In this document: piece after piece, positions 9,694-20,096 of the stretch | How positions within the stretch are numbered: position 1 is the first letter of the stretch | Layout: every line of letters starts with the position of its first letter | NCBI RefSeq assembly: GCF_030733265.1 | Contig: NZ_JASHJI010000008.1 | Span: 62,001-126,000, forward strand | Source of the DNA: Roseibium sp. MMSF_3412 | GTDB taxonomy: Bacteria > Pseudomonadota > Alphaproteobacteria > Rhizobiales > Stappiaceae | Length of the DNA: 64,000 nucleotides | Direction: 5' to 3' | The notes under the pieces: model-generated | Databases searched by the model: none | Told to the model about the DNA's origin: nothing | Seen by the model: only the letters and a program-made list of their open reading frames with translations | Translations under genes and position numbers: made by a program

Positions 9694-10329
9694 TTAGCTC
9701 TCCGCTTCACCGCCGAGGGTGGTGCGATCGCTGATCACATTGTCTACGATACCGAATTCCTTGGCCTTTTCGGCGGTCATGAAGTTGTCGCGCTCGAGCG
9801 CTTCTTCAACCTGATCAAGGCTCTGACCGGTGTGCTTCACGTAGATTTCATTGAGCCGGCGCTTCATCGCCAGGATTTCCTGTGCATGAAGCATGATGTC
9901 GGCTGCCTGTCCTCTGAAGCCGCCGGAAGGCTGATGCACCATCACGCGGGCATTGGGCAGAATGAATCGCATGTCCTTCTGGCCGGCGGCCAGCAGCAGT
10001 GACCCCATCGAGGCCGCCTGGCCGATGCAGAGCGTCGATACCGCCGGGCGGATGAATTGCATCGTGTCGTAGATCGCAAGACCGGAGGTGACCAGACCGC
10101 CCGGCGAATTGATGTAGATTGCGATTTCTTTGGTCGGGTTATCGGCTTCCAGATACAGAAGCTGCGCGCTTACCAGGGTTGCCATGTGATCCTCAACCGG
10201 ACCGGTGAGGAAAATGATGCGCTCCTTCAGCAGGCGCGAAAAGATATCGAAGGCCCTCTCGCCGCGATTCGTCTGCTCGACGACCATCGGCACGAGAGTG
10301 TTCATGTAGATATCGACAGGATCCTTCAT
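9694..10329 (-). CDS. clpP: ATP-dependent Clp protease proteolytic subunit ClpP
   Basis: This is a 211-residue serine peptidase that forms the tetradecameric barrel partnered by ClpX or ClpA. The catalytic triad is visible as Ser107 (GQAASMGS), His132 (VMVHQPSGG) and Asp181 (ERDNFM), with the same spacing as the E. coli enzyme. The N-terminal loop [21 protein letters not shown] is the rhizobial type, with one residue more than I remember for close relatives. A weak hairpin (TCTGCC at 9632-9637 with GGCAGA at 9653-9658) lies between clpP and clpX but has no T run, so read-through into clpX is likely. Confidence 0.97.
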   Translation of the reverse strand: MKDPVDIYMNTLVPMVVEQTNRGERAFDIFSRLLKERIIFLTGPVEDHMATLVSAQLLYLEADNPTKEIAIYINSPGGLVTSGLAIYDTMQFIRPAVSTLCIGQAASMGSLLLAAGQKDMRFILPNARVMVHQPSGGFRGQAADIMLHAQEILAMKRRLNEIYVKHTGQSLDQVEEALERDNFMTAEKAKEFGIVDNVISDRTTLGGEAES

Positions 10330-10528
10330 ACCTCATCCATATGCTTGAGATGATGTCCGGTGACACCGGACTGGACACAGGCCCTTGAAGCGCATCGATC
10401 AGGGGCCCGACTCGAAAAAAGCGACAACCCGTATATATGGGATGTCGCCCTTAACGCAAATTCATGGCAGATGCGACATGAAGGCAAGGTTAAAGCCGCT
10501 GCCGCATCTGGGGATATCAGGCCGGTGC

Positions 10529-11878
10529 TCAGGCGTCGTCTTCGTCTTCGGCAACCAGCTTTTCAAGCTCTTCCTTGGTAACCGTCTTGTCGGTGACCTT
10601 GGCGAGTTCAAGCATGAAGTCGACGACTTTTTCCTCGTAGATCGGAGCACGTAGCGAGGCCAGCGCCTGCTGGTTGTTCTTGTAGTATTCGAACACCTGC
10701 TGCTCCTGGCCCGGGAACTGGCGGACGCGGTCATAAAGCGCACGCTGCAGTTCTTCGTCCGTTACCTGGATGTCGTTCTTTTCGCCGATTTCGGAAAGAA
10801 CCAGGCCGAGACGCACGCGCCGCTCGGCGATCTTGCGGTATTCCGCCTTCGCTTCTTCCTCGGTCGTGTCTTCGTCCTCGAAGGTCTTTTCGTTGCGCTT
10901 CATGTCGTCCTCGACCTGGCGCCAGACGATCTCGAACTCGGAATCCAGAAGTTTCTCGGGAAGTTCGAAGGAATAGTGCTCGTCGAGCTTGTCGAGCAGC
11001 TGGCGCTTGACGCGCTGACGGGTCATCTGGCCAAACTGGCTCTCGATCTGACCGCGAACGATTTCTTTCAGCTTGTCCAGCGACTCAAGGCCGAGACCGG
11101 TTGCGAATTCATCGTCGATCGTGACTTCACCCGGTGCCGCGACTTCCTTCACTTCGACATCGAAGGTCGCAGCCTTGCCGGCAAGGTGCGCCGCCGGATA
11201 GTCCTCGGGGAAGCTCACTTCAACCACTTTTGTGTCGCCTGCCTTCAGACCGACAAGCTGCTCCTCGAAGCCCGGGATGAACTGACCGGAGCCGAGTACC
11301 AGCTGACCGTTTTCGTCTGCACCGCCGTCAAAGGGTTCGCCGTCGATCTTGCCCAGGTAAGACATGGTCACCCGGTCGCCGTCTTCGGCCGCACCGTCCT
11401 TGGTGTCGAACGGCGTGTTGTTCTTGGCGATGTCGGCCACCTGCGTGTCGACTTCCTCATCCGCGATCTCGACGACCGGACGCTCGATTTCAAAACCGGC
11501 AAAGTCGACAATTTCGAAGACCGGAAGCACGTCGTAGGTCATTTTGAACGACAGATCGGCATCTCCGGCCATGATCTTCTCGGCTTCTTCTTCCGGAAGA
11601 TCGATTTCAGGCGTCAAAGCCGGGCGCTCGGAGCGCTCTTCGACAGCTTTCTGGGTGGTTTCCTGGATGGTGTTCGACAGGATTTCCGCCATGGCCTGAC
11701 GGCCATACATCTTTTTCAGGTGCGCGACAGGCACTTTGCCCGGACGGAAACCTTTGATGTTGGCCTTGGACTTCAGGTCCGCCATGTAGTCTTCGAGCTT
11801 GGTGGCAAGATCACCAGCCGGAATATCGATTTTGAGCTCTCGCTTGAGGCCCTCGGAGAGGGTTTCGGTTACCTGCAT
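10529..11878 (-). CDS. tig: Trigger factor (ribosome-associated chaperone/prolyl isomerase)
   Basis: This 449-residue protein folds nascent chains at the ribosome exit tunnel. The ribosome-docking signature is seen near the N-terminus (NIKGFRPGKVPVAHLKKMYG, around residues 39-58). A central FKBP-type PPIase domain follows (GDRVTMSYLGKIDGEPFDGG, then GSGQFIPGFEEQLVGLKAGD). The long helical C-terminal domain ends in an acidic tail, VAEDEDDA. It precedes clpP and clpX on the same strand, the usual order. An AGGAC site precedes the ATG. The 300-base upstream region should hold its promoter. Confidence 0.97.
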   Translation of the reverse strand: MQVTETLSEGLKRELKIDIPAGDLATKLEDYMADLKSKANIKGFRPGKVPVAHLKKMYGRQAMAEILSNTIQETTQKAVEERSERPALTPEIDLPEEEAEKIMAGDADLSFKMTYDVLPVFEIVDFAGFEIERPVVEIADEEVDTQVADIAKNNTPFDTKDGAAEDGDRVTMSYLGKIDGEPFDGGADENGQLVLGSGQFIPGFEEQLVGLKAGDTKVVEVSFPEDYPAAHLAGKAATFDVEVKEVAAPGEVTIDDEFATGLGLESLDKLKEIVRGQIESQFGQMTRQRVKRQLLDKLDEHYSFELPEKLLDSEFEIVWRQVEDDMKRNEKTFEDEDTTEEEAKAEYRKIAERRVRLGLVLSEIGEKNDIQVTDEELQRALYDRVRQFPGQEQQVFEYYKNNQQALASLRAPIYEEKVVDFMLELAKVTDKTVTKEELEKLVAEDEDDA

Positions 11879-12179
11879 GGGTTTTTTCGTCCTCGGTCCC
11901 GAGCGGCAATTCGCTCCGGAGGTTTTGTTTTAAATCCCGTGTGCCGCACCGCCTGCACCTTCCTTTTTTCGAAAGCGTTCCAATAGCGGCGCCTCACCCC
12001 GAAGCGGACTCCGGGGCGCACGATGGGAGCGCGATAAAGCGTGGGGCCGAAAGTGTCAAGGGCAGACAGCCGAAATTGCCCGCAATTGCCCCCGATTCAG
12101 CGCGCGGTTTCGATGCGGAACAAAGCCCCCCGCGCACGGTGGCACAAGACCTTCGCAAGCCGCCGTTCGATGCTGATCG
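11879..12179. other. Intergenic region upstream of tig
   Basis: About 300 bases separate the tig start from the stop of the next minus-strand gene. No gene, repeat or clear terminator was seen. It is expected to carry the leftward tig promoter, which I could not resolve. Confidence 0.4.
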
Positions 12180-13562
12180 TCACAAGGAAAGCGGCGGCGG
12201 CTGATGACGGGTCGGGTTCATGGCTTCGACTTCGACGCGATACAGCTTGTTGCCCTTTCCGCCTGAATACATGAGCGCGTCGGTGAAGGGATTGTGCGAC
12301 TCGGGCTGAACGATATCGTGGCCATGCGTATAAATCTGACCGATGAGCATATGTCCCACCTCGTGGCAAAGCGTGTGCGCCAGACCATTCACACCCGTGA
12401 ACCGGCCGATCGAACGGTCGCGCATGACGCACATTCCTGAAGCGCTGTTCATCGCTCCCCAGACCGACACCGGCCGCTTGCCTTCTTCCACCGTGCTTCT
12501 CATGTTGCGGACAATGAAAAGATTGACCGTCTTGACGTGATCGGCCCCGTGCGGCTGTGAAAAGGTCCTGTCTTTCAAGAATGGCCGCAGATACTTGAAT
12601 TCGTCCTTCTTGTCGTCAAAGCCATCTCCGCGCACGATTGCACCCAGGTGTTTGCCGATATCCTTGTGCGAAAGCTCCGTTTGCCCTTTCAGATCGAATT
12701 CGACATTGCACTGCGGCCGCAGGATCTCCGAATTCGCTATCTTCAGGACCGTCCTGAGCTCGCTCGAAGACACCCGCGATTTCATTCCGGGCCCGTGTTC
12801 GACATGAAACACGAACAGCGGCACGACCCGCAAAGGTTTCACGGAGACGTAGATGCGCAAGTGCCTGCCATTCTGAACAAGATCGAGCTTGCAGTTCTTG
12901 CAAGGATTCAGCCCCTTGATGGTCAATGTCCGGCCGGTCACGGAGACCTTGACAAGTTCTTCCTTTTTGAACGACCGGACGACGCCGTCCTCACCGAAAC
13001 CCTTGCTGACAAACTGAACGGGCTCTTCGGAGGAAATTCCGAGCCTGATTGATCTCTCACTTCCGTGCGGAATCATGATCCAGGCACCGTCCCGGTCCAC
13101 AGGCGTCGAAACCTTCGACGGTCCGAGCACCTGCGCCGGCGCGGGATATGTATCAAACCCGCCCGCCAGATCCGTCGGGCCGTGCACCGGAATCTTGGGC
13201 ATGTCCTCTGGCGGGACCGGCTTGACCGGATCGGGTTTGTTCGGCTTGTCAGGTTTGTCCGGATCGGGCTTGTCAGGCGTGACCGTCCACTTCTGCTTCG
13301 ACGCCGGGTCGTTCAGGGCCCGGATCGTTTTCGCGCCCGGATCGACCCGAAAATCGGGAAACTGAAACCCCAGGACATGGCTCTGGAAATCGCCGATCCT
13401 CTCCTTGGTGTTCGGCCCGTAAAACCCGTCTTCGACCAACTTGGTTCTTTTCGGATCGAGAAGAAGGTTCAGTTGGGTCTGAACCTTTCTGACATCCGCG
13501 ATGTTGTTCTGTGCCCGGTATCCGACAGAACGCTCAATCTGTATTCTTGGCAGGCTGCTCAT
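12180..13562 (-). CDS. Candidate zinc metallopeptidase with peptidoglycan-binding-like N-terminus
   Basis: The protein has 460 residues. Residues about 25-75 resemble a peptidoglycan-binding fold 1 unit (VQTQLNLLLD, EDGFYGPNTKERIGDFQ). Residues about 95-125 are a lysine/proline/aspartate linker made of repeated PDKP/NKPDP units. Near residues 400-404 is HEVGH, followed by further histidines at 413 and 415 and an ALMYSGG segment like a metzincin Met-turn. The ligand spacing is not the textbook HExxHxxGxxH. A CxxC pair (NPCKNCKL) lies mid-protein. There is no signal peptide, so export would need another route, or it acts in the cytosol. The start MSSLPRIQIERSVG opens the folded part. It is monocistronic and divergent from the aldo/keto reductase. 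The exact role is unknown. Confidence 0.72.
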   Translation of the reverse strand: MSSLPRIQIERSVGYRAQNNIADVRKVQTQLNLLLDPKRTKLVEDGFYGPNTKERIGDFQSHVLGFQFPDFRVDPGAKTIRALNDPASKQKWTVTPDKPDPDKPDKPNKPDPVKPVPPEDMPKIPVHGPTDLAGGFDTYPAPAQVLGPSKVSTPVDRDGAWIMIPHGSERSIRLGISSEEPVQFVSKGFGEDGVVRSFKKEELVKVSVTGRTLTIKGLNPCKNCKLDLVQNGRHLRIYVSVKPLRVVPLFVFHVEHGPGMKSRVSSSELRTVLKIANSEILRPQCNVEFDLKGQTELSHKDIGKHLGAIVRGDGFDDKKDEFKYLRPFLKDRTFSQPHGADHVKTVNLFIVRNMRSTVEEGKRPVSVWGAMNSASGMCVMRDRSIGRFTGVNGLAHTLCHEVGHMLIGQIYTHGHDIVQPESHNPFTDALMYSGGKGNKLYRVEVEAMNPTRHQPPPLSL

Positions 13563-13776
13563 GACTGACTCCAGATGGCGGTTAGCCCCCCACAACCCGA
13601 AGCAATATCGTAAAGTTCGCACACTCTTAGTTGAGATCCGCCGCCTTGGAGGTGATGAAGATCACGTCTTGTCGACGCAGCTTTGATTTGGTCCAGGAAA
13701 ACACCCGGCGCTCAATGCCGCTTTGCAAGGCAGGGGTTTGACCTGCGCTATCTTTGGCTTAGAACAGGAGCACACG
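13563..13776. promoter_or_regulatory. Divergent intergenic region
   Basis: The segment between the metallopeptidase (leftward) and the short leader ORF/aldo-keto reductase (rightward) must carry both promoters. No strong palindrome was found. Confidence 0.35.
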
Positions 13777-13866
13777 ATGTCCTCCAACAAACGGATCTGG
13801 CGACCGCGCTCCGGTGCTTTCACCGCCCCAGGTGACAAGCCAGTTCTCGTTCTTTCAAGCGCTTAG
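13777..13866 (+). CDS. Possible 29-codon leader peptide
   Basis: A short frame, MSSNKRIWRPRSGAFTAPGD continuing to KPVLVLSSA, opens ten bases after a strong AACAGGAG ribosome site and ends nine bases before the aldo/keto reductase ATG. The close spacing would allow translational coupling. There is no family match, and it could be chance. The Shine-Dalgarno quality is the main support. Confidence 0.3.
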   Translation: MSSNKRIWRPRSGAFTAPGDKPVLVLSSA

Positions 13867-13874
13867 AGGTAGAA

Positions 13875-14873
13875 ATGGAACAACGCAGTCTGGGTGCAAA
13901 CGGGCCTGAGATCAGCGCTATCGGGTATGGTGCGATGTCTTTTTCCGACATGTACGGCGCGACCAACGAGGCGGAGAGCCACGCGGTTCTCGACGCCTGC
14001 CGCGATCTCGGCGTGACCCATCTGGACACGGCGAACATCTACGGCATGGGCAAATCGGAAAACGCCATCGGGAGCTACCTGAAAGCCAACCCCGGGGCCC
14101 GGGACGAGTTCATCATCGCCACCAAGGCGACGATCACCAAGGATGCTGAAGGCAACCGCGCCTTCGACAATTCGGCAGAGCACCTTGAAGCCGAGCTCGA
14201 CAAGTCCCTGGAGCGGCTGGGTATTGATTGCGTCGACCTTTTTTACGCGCACCGCCGCGACACAAGGTTCACGCCGGAAGAAACGGCGGCAAATCTCGGC
14301 CGGCTGGTTGAAAAAGGCAAGACACGCGCAATCGGGCTCTCGGAAATCTCACCCTCCACGCTTCGCCGCGCCATGACCGCGTATCCTGTCGCCGCCGTTC
14401 AGTCGGAATATTCGCTGTCCACCCGCGCGCCCGAACTCGGGCTCGTGCAGGCCTGCGCTGAGCTTGGCGTTGCCATGGTCGCCTTTTCGCCGGTCGGACG
14501 TTCACTGCTGACCGACCACCCGATACCGGCCGAAAGGATCAGTCAGATCCCCTTTCTGGCCGGCAACCCGCGTTTCATGGAACCCAACCTTTCGGAAAAC
14601 CTGCGCATCATGGAAGGCTTCCGCAAACTTGCGGCCGACATGGGCACGAATGCGGCCGGTCTTGCCAATGCCTGGCTGCTTGCGCGCGGACCCCATGTCA
14701 TCCCGATCCCCGGCACGCGCTCGGTCGATCACCTGCGCGAATGCCTTTCCGGCGCGGCCCTGAAACTTACCCAGACCGACCTTGACCGGATCGAAGCCGC
14801 CCTGCCCGTCGGCTGGGCCCATGGTGACCGCTATTCCGAACAGCAGTGGATCGGACCTGAGCGGTATTGCTGA
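13875..14873 (+). CDS. Aldo/keto reductase
   Basis: This 332-residue NAD(P)H-dependent oxidoreductase belongs to the AKR superfamily, (beta/alpha)8 barrel, of the YajO/AKR13 type. The catalytic tetrad is visible as Asp51 and Tyr56 (LDTANIYGMGKSE), Lys84 (IIATKATI) and His126 (LFYAHRRD). The cofactor region near the C-terminus reads VIPIPGTRSVDHLRE. The ATG at 13875 follows AGAGGTAGAA. It stands alone between divergent and convergent neighbours, so the substrate cannot be inferred. Such proteins usually reduce reactive aldehydes or ketones. Confidence 0.9.
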   Translation: MEQRSLGANGPEISAIGYGAMSFSDMYGATNEAESHAVLDACRDLGVTHLDTANIYGMGKSENAIGSYLKANPGARDEFIIATKATITKDAEGNRAFDNSAEHLEAELDKSLERLGIDCVDLFYAHRRDTRFTPEETAANLGRLVEKGKTRAIGLSEISPSTLRRAMTAYPVAAVQSEYSLSTRAPELGLVQACAELGVAMVAFSPVGRSLLTDHPIPAERISQIPFLAGNPRFMEPNLSENLRIMEGFRKLAADMGTNAAGLANAWLLARGPHVIPIPGTRSVDHLRECLSGAALKLTQTDLDRIEAALPVGWAHGDRYSEQQWIGPERYC

Positions 14874-14934
14874 GAAAAAGCCACCGCTCGCGGTGCGAAG
14901 ATCGCAAATGAGATGGGAGCAATAGCGTTTAAGT

Positions 14935-15019
<85 letters not shown>

Positions 15020-15101
15020 ATCGCATCAGGCCAAAGGCCCTGTGCTCAAGGCGGGGCCTCTATAGCACCGCAGGTTTTTCCGTCAAAGGAAAAAGATGGC
15101 T

Positions 15102-16655
15102 TCATCGCAATCCTGCGCCGCGCTTGTCCACAAGCCAGGCAATGGCCGGCCTGAGCGCTGCACCCAGATCCTCCGCGATAAGCCCGGGCCCCATCTTTCT
15201 GGCTGCCTCACCGTGAAGCCAGACAGCCTGACACGCAGCCTCGAACGCAGGCACGCCCTGAGCGAGCAGACCCGTAACAATGCCGGCAAGAACGTCGCCG
15301 GACCCGGCCGTTGCCAGCCACGGCGGCGCGTTCGCGTTGATCGCAGCGCGCCCATCCGGCGATGCGATCACCGTATCCGGCCCTTTCAGAACGACCGTGG
15401 CTCCGGAAAGAACCGCCCCTTGCCGTGCCCGCAAAAGCTTGTCGCCCTCAAATTCCGGAAACAGGCGGGAAAATTCGCCTTCATGCGGCGTCAGCACAAC
15501 CGGTGCGGAAGATCCGCCTATCTGTTCGAACAGGTGTTCGGGCTTTTCCGCAAAGCTGGTCAGGGCGTCGGCATCCAGCACCAGGGCACGCCCGGTCTTC
15601 AAAAGCTGCCCGACGACATCTTGCGTCTGCGGTCCGACGCCGAATCCCGGCCCTATGAGGAGAGCATTCAGCCGCTCATCGGCGAGAAAGTCCGCGATGG
15701 CCTCCGCATCTGCCACCTTTTTCAGCATCACTGCCGTCAAGTGGCTCGCATTAACCATCAGGGCATCGGGTGGCGATGCCAGGGTCACAAGCCCTGCTCC
15801 CACCCTGAGCGCGGCACCCGCCGACAGCCGGGCAGCGCCGGTCGCGGACATTGGACCGCCGAACACCACGGCGTGGCCCTTGGAATATTTGTGCCCGTTC
15901 ACAGACGGCATCGGCCACGCGTCGATCCAGAGATCCGGACCGTTTTCAAATGTTTTCGGATCGATCTCGCCAAGCGTTGCCGGTTCGATACCGATATCCG
16001 CAACCTTTGTCGACCCGCACAGACCACGGCCGGGAAAGAGAACGTGTCCGGGCTTTTTCCTGAAGAATGTGACGGTCGCCCGCGACTTGAGCGCCTCACC
16101 CAGAACTGCGCCGGTGGCCCCACTCAGGCCGGAGGGAAGATCGACGGCGACCACGGGAACAGCGGAACGATTGATCCTGCCGACAAGATCGAGAACAGCT
16201 CCGGACAGGGGGCGGTCCAGCCCGGCCCCGAACAGGGCATCGACAACAAGATCGGCAGACCCGAGATCGTCCAGAAGGTCATTTGAAACACCATCGCCGG
16301 TCGACACGTATGAAATCGTGTTGCGCATGTTCGAATTCATGCGTGCGAACGCCTCCAGCGCGTCACCCTTGAGCGTGTCCGGCGGCTTCAACAGGCAAAG
16401 ACTGACACAGTGACCCGACATGGCCAGGCAACGCGCGGCGATAAAGCCGTCCCCCCCGTTGTTGCCAGGTCCACAAATCACCAGGATTTTTGCACCGGCA
16501 GGCAGCAACTCGGCCGCCGTTCTTGCAACCGCTTGCCCTGCCCGCTCCATCAGATCTATCCCGGGCACGCCACCTTCGATGGTCAGCCGGTCCGCGCGGC
16601 CCATCTCTTCCGGCGTCAGCAGAACCGCAGCCGCTTTTCCACTTTCTGATGTCAT
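15102..16655 (-). CDS. nnr: Bifunctional NAD(P)H-hydrate epimerase / ADP-dependent dehydratase
   Basis: This fused 517-residue repair enzyme converts damaged NADHX and NADPHX back to NAD(P)H. The N-terminal YjeF epimerase domain has the signature CGPGNNGGDGFIAAR near residues 55-70. The C-terminal ribokinase-like dehydratase domain has ATAGSGDVLAGIVTG near residue 460 and a Gly-rich LIGPGFGVGP loop. The ATG at 16655 (MTSESGKAAAV) is preceded by GGAG at slightly long spacing. A GTG six codons earlier (MEIAFV) is an alternative. It lies divergent to glnB, as in many rhizobia. Confidence 0.94.
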   Translation of the reverse strand: MTSESGKAAAVLLTPEEMGRADRLTIEGGVPGIDLMERAGQAVARTAAELLPAGAKILVICGPGNNGGDGFIAARCLAMSGHCVSLCLLKPPDTLKGDALEAFARMNSNMRNTISYVSTGDGVSNDLLDDLGSADLVVDALFGAGLDRPLSGAVLDLVGRINRSAVPVVAVDLPSGLSGATGAVLGEALKSRATVTFFRKKPGHVLFPGRGLCGSTKVADIGIEPATLGEIDPKTFENGPDLWIDAWPMPSVNGHKYSKGHAVVFGGPMSATGAARLSAGAALRVGAGLVTLASPPDALMVNASHLTAVMLKKVADAEAIADFLADERLNALLIGPGFGVGPQTQDVVGQLLKTGRALVLDADALTSFAEKPEHLFEQIGGSSAPVVLTPHEGEFSRLFPEFEGDKLLRARQGAVLSGATVVLKGPDTVIASPDGRAAINANAPPWLATAGSGDVLAGIVTGLLAQGVPAFEAACQAVWLHGEAARKMGPGLIAEDLGAALRPAIAWLVDKRGAGLR

Positions 16656-17357
<702 letters not shown>

Positions 17358-17481
17358 CCCACCGAATTCCGGCATCCGCCGGTAAACCGAACTCCGGCCT
17401 TGTCAAACAGAGATAAATGGAAGCCTCTGAAGGCCCGGACCCAAACCCACCGTTCACAAGATAATCAAAGGGATGGACATA

Positions 17482-18891
17482 ATGACCACTGCCGCTGACG
17501 TCCTTAAGGAAATTCAGGAAAAGGACGTGAAATTCGTCGACCTGCGCTTTACCGACCCGCGCGGAAAAATGCAGCACGTCACCATGGACGCTGCTCTTGT
17601 CGACGAAGACATGTTTGCAGAAGGCGCAGCATTCGATGGCTCGTCCATCGCTGGCTGGAAGGCCATCAACGAGTCCGACATGATGCTGATCCTCGATCCG
17701 GAAACAGTGCACATGGACCCGTTCTTCGCGCAGTCCACCATGGCGATTTTCTGCGACATCATCGACCCGATCACCGGTGAAGGCTACAACCGCGATCCGC
17801 GCATGACCGCCAAGAAGGCTGAAGCCTACGTCAAGTCCGGCGGCTTTGGCGACACCATCTATTTCGGCCCGGAAGCTGAATTCTTCATGTTCGACGACGT
17901 CCGCTTCACCGCCGACCCGTACAACACGGGCTTCGTCCTGGACAGCTCCGAACTGCCCTCCAACATGGGCTCCGAGTACGAGACCGGCAACCTCGGTCAC
18001 CGTCCGCGCACCAAGGGCGGCTACTTCCCGGTTCCGCCGGTTGACAGCGCACAGGACATCCGTTCCGAGATGCTCTCCGTCATGGGTGAAATGGGCGTGC
18101 CGACTGAAAAGCACCACCACGAAGTGGCCGCTGCTCAGCACGAACTCGGCATGAAGTTCGACACTCTCACCCGCTGCGCAGACAACATGCAGGTCTACAA
18201 GTATGTTGTTCACCAGGTCGCACACGCTTACGGCAAGACGTCCACCTTCATGCCGAAGCCGGTTTTCGGCGACAACGGCACGGGCATGCACTGCCACCAG
18301 TCGATCTGGAAAGACGGCGACCCGGTCTTTGCCGGCAACCAGTATGCCGACCTGTCCGAGACCTGCCTTTACTACATCGGCGGTGTCCTGAAGCACGCGA
18401 AAGCCCTGAACGCTTTCACCAACCCGTCCACCAACTCCTACAAGCGTCTGGTCCCGGGTTACGAAGCACCGGTTCTGCTGGCTTACTCCTCGCGTAACCG
18501 GTCCGCGTCCTGCCGCATTCCGTTCACGTCTTCCCCGAAGGCGAAACGCATCGAGGTCCGTTTCCCGGATCCGACGGCAAACCCGTACCTCTGCTTCTCC
18601 GCTCTGCTGATGGCTGGCCTCGACGGCATCAAGAACAAGATCCATCCGGGCGACGCAATGGACAAGAACCTCTACGACCTGCCGGCAGAGGAACTGGCCG
18701 AGATCCCGACGGTTTGCGGCTCGCTGCGTGAAGCTCTCGAGAGCCTCGATGCAGACCGCGAGTTCCTGAAGTCCGGTGGTGTGTTCGACGACGACCAGAT
18801 CGACGCCTACATCGAACTGAAGATGGAAGAAGTCGAACGTTTCGAAATGACGCCGCACCCGGTCGAATTCGACATGTACTACTCCGTCTAA
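17482..18891 (+). CDS. glnA: Glutamine synthetase type I
   Basis: This 469-residue dodecameric enzyme makes glutamine from glutamate, ammonia and ATP. Motifs include [17 protein letters not shown] near the N-terminus, the metal-site stretch [13 protein letters not shown] [13 protein letters not shown], and [15 protein letters not shown]. The adenylylation tyrosine is Tyr398 in KNLYDLP, so activity should be controlled by GlnE. The ATG at 17482 follows AAAGGG at proper spacing and gives the canonical length. An ATG three codons earlier is possible. A strong terminator follows. Confidence 0.97.
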   Translation: MTTAADVLKEIQEKDVKFVDLRFTDPRGKMQHVTMDAALVDEDMFAEGAAFDGSSIAGWKAINESDMMLILDPETVHMDPFFAQSTMAIFCDIIDPITGEGYNRDPRMTAKKAEAYVKSGGFGDTIYFGPEAEFFMFDDVRFTADPYNTGFVLDSSELPSNMGSEYETGNLGHRPRTKGGYFPVPPVDSAQDIRSEMLSVMGEMGVPTEKHHHEVAAAQHELGMKFDTLTRCADNMQVYKYVVHQVAHAYGKTSTFMPKPVFGDNGTGMHCHQSIWKDGDPVFAGNQYADLSETCLYYIGGVLKHAKALNAFTNPSTNSYKRLVPGYEAPVLLAYSSRNRSASCRIPFTSSPKAKRIEVRFPDPTANPYLCFSALLMAGLDGIKNKIHPGDAMDKNLYDLPAEELAEIPTVCGSLREALESLDADREFLKSGGVFDDDQIDAYIELKMEEVERFEMTPHPVEFDMYYSV

Positions 18892-18914
18892 GAGCACCCG
18901 CTCTTTTCGACACG

Positions 18915-18949
18915 AAACCCCGGCCGGAAGGCCGGGGTTTTTTGTTTTT
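18915..18949 (+). terminator. Terminator of glnA
   Basis: AACCCCGGCCGGAAGGCCGGGGTT forms a near-perfect GC-rich stem followed by TTTTTTGTTTTT. It lies about 25 bases after the glnA stop and is immediately convergent with the next minus-strand gene. Confidence 0.92.
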
Positions 18950-19995
18950 CAGCCCGCTTGATTTTCCAGCCAGTCCGCCAGCGAGGGACGGCTGCGTCCC
19001 TTGAAGCCCTGCATTGCAGGAGATGCGATCATGGCATTCAGGACCGCTTCCTGCGTTGTTTCGGCCGCCGCCTTGAACAGGAGATCGATTTTATCCTCCT
19101 GCAGAACATCGCGCGCGATGAAGTCGCTGTCGTTTGTGTGAGGCAGCCGCTGCGCTGTGGAGAATGCCAGGGCAATATCTCCACTGCCATTGCCGTAGAA
19201 GGCACCGAGCCGGCCAAGACCTGCGGCAGCGCGTCTTGCGACCCGCTTCAGTTGGCGGCTTTCCAGGGGCACATCGGTCGCCAGGACGACGATCACCGAG
19301 CCTCGCTCAACGATCTGGCCGCCAGCCGGCGGTTGAGGTTTGCGCCCGTCCGGGAGAATGAGGTCACCCGGTTTTCCGAAATTCGCCTGCACAAGGGCAC
19401 CGAGGGTGAAATTTCTCCGGCCAAGTTCAAAAACGCGCGACGCGGACCCTATGCCGCCCTTGAATCCGAACGCACTGATGCCTGTCCCGGCACCGGCACT
19501 GCCCTGATCGAAATCGTCGGAGGCTGCGTCAAGCGCGGCAAAGGCGTCCGTTTCGCTCAGAACCATCGAGTTGATATCACTCAGATACCCGTCATTGCAT
19601 TCCATGACGACCGGATTGACCGTGCCGCCGGAGCGATCAATGTCGGGGTTTATCGAAAGTTCACGTCTGATCAACGCATTGATACCCGTTCCCACGGCGA
19701 ATGTGTTGGTCAAGAGGATAGGTGTCTCGAGCGTTCCGAGTTCCTCAACCTGAATGAGGCCGGCGCTCTTGCCGAAGCCGTTGATGACATCAACGCCGGC
19801 CGGCAGCTTTTCCAGGAAAAGATTTCCCGGATGCGGCAAAACGGCCGTGAACCCGGTTCTGAAGCTTCCTTGCCGCACCGTTTGGTGTCCGACCGTCACA
19901 CCGGCCACGTCGGTAATCCGGTTGGCGGCCCCGGGCTGCAGGTCGCCGCACACAAGGCCGTGGGCACGCGCTGGCGAAATTGAATGCGACGACAT
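18949..19995 (-). CDS. P1/S58-family peptidase (DmpA-type L-aminopeptidase/D-esterase)
   Basis: This 348-residue protein belongs to the DmpA family of N-terminal nucleophile-like aminopeptidases. These are made as a precursor and cut autocatalytically into two chains. The probable cleavage point is Gly270-Ser271 in FYGNGSGDIALAFST, freeing the nucleophilic serine. Other family features include NDGYLSDINSMV and GTGISAFGFKGGIGSASR around residues 135-187. No signal peptide is seen, so it is cytosolic. The gene's last base meets the glnA terminator. Substrate is not predictable, but relatives process small peptides, beta-peptides or amides. Confidence 0.88.
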   Translation of the reverse strand: MSSHSISPARAHGLVCGDLQPGAANRITDVAGVTVGHQTVRQGSFRTGFTAVLPHPGNLFLEKLPAGVDVINGFGKSAGLIQVEELGTLETPILLTNTFAVGTGINALIRRELSINPDIDRSGGTVNPVVMECNDGYLSDINSMVLSETDAFAALDAASDDFDQGSAGAGTGISAFGFKGGIGSASRVFELGRRNFTLGALVQANFGKPGDLILPDGRKPQPPAGGQIVERGSVIVVLATDVPLESRQLKRVARRAAAGLGRLGAFYGNGSGDIALAFSTAQRLPHTNDSDFIARDVLQEDKIDLLFKAAAETTQEAVLNAMIASPAMQGFKGRSRPSLADWLENQAG

Positions 19996-20043
19996 GGAGA
20001 AGTTTCCGTTCTACGAGAATCGATCGCCTCTCATAGAAAGTGA

Positions 20044-20061
20044 TTGTCTGCCGGTAGACAA
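20044..20061 (-). terminator. Weak hairpin after phnE
   Basis: TTGTCT and AGACAA pair around a six-base loop 36 bases after the phnE stop. There is no clear T run, so it is only a possible terminator or RNA-protecting structure. Confidence 0.3.
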
Positions 20062-20096
20062 CACCGGAACGTGGCGGCCATCAATGAAACCACGCT

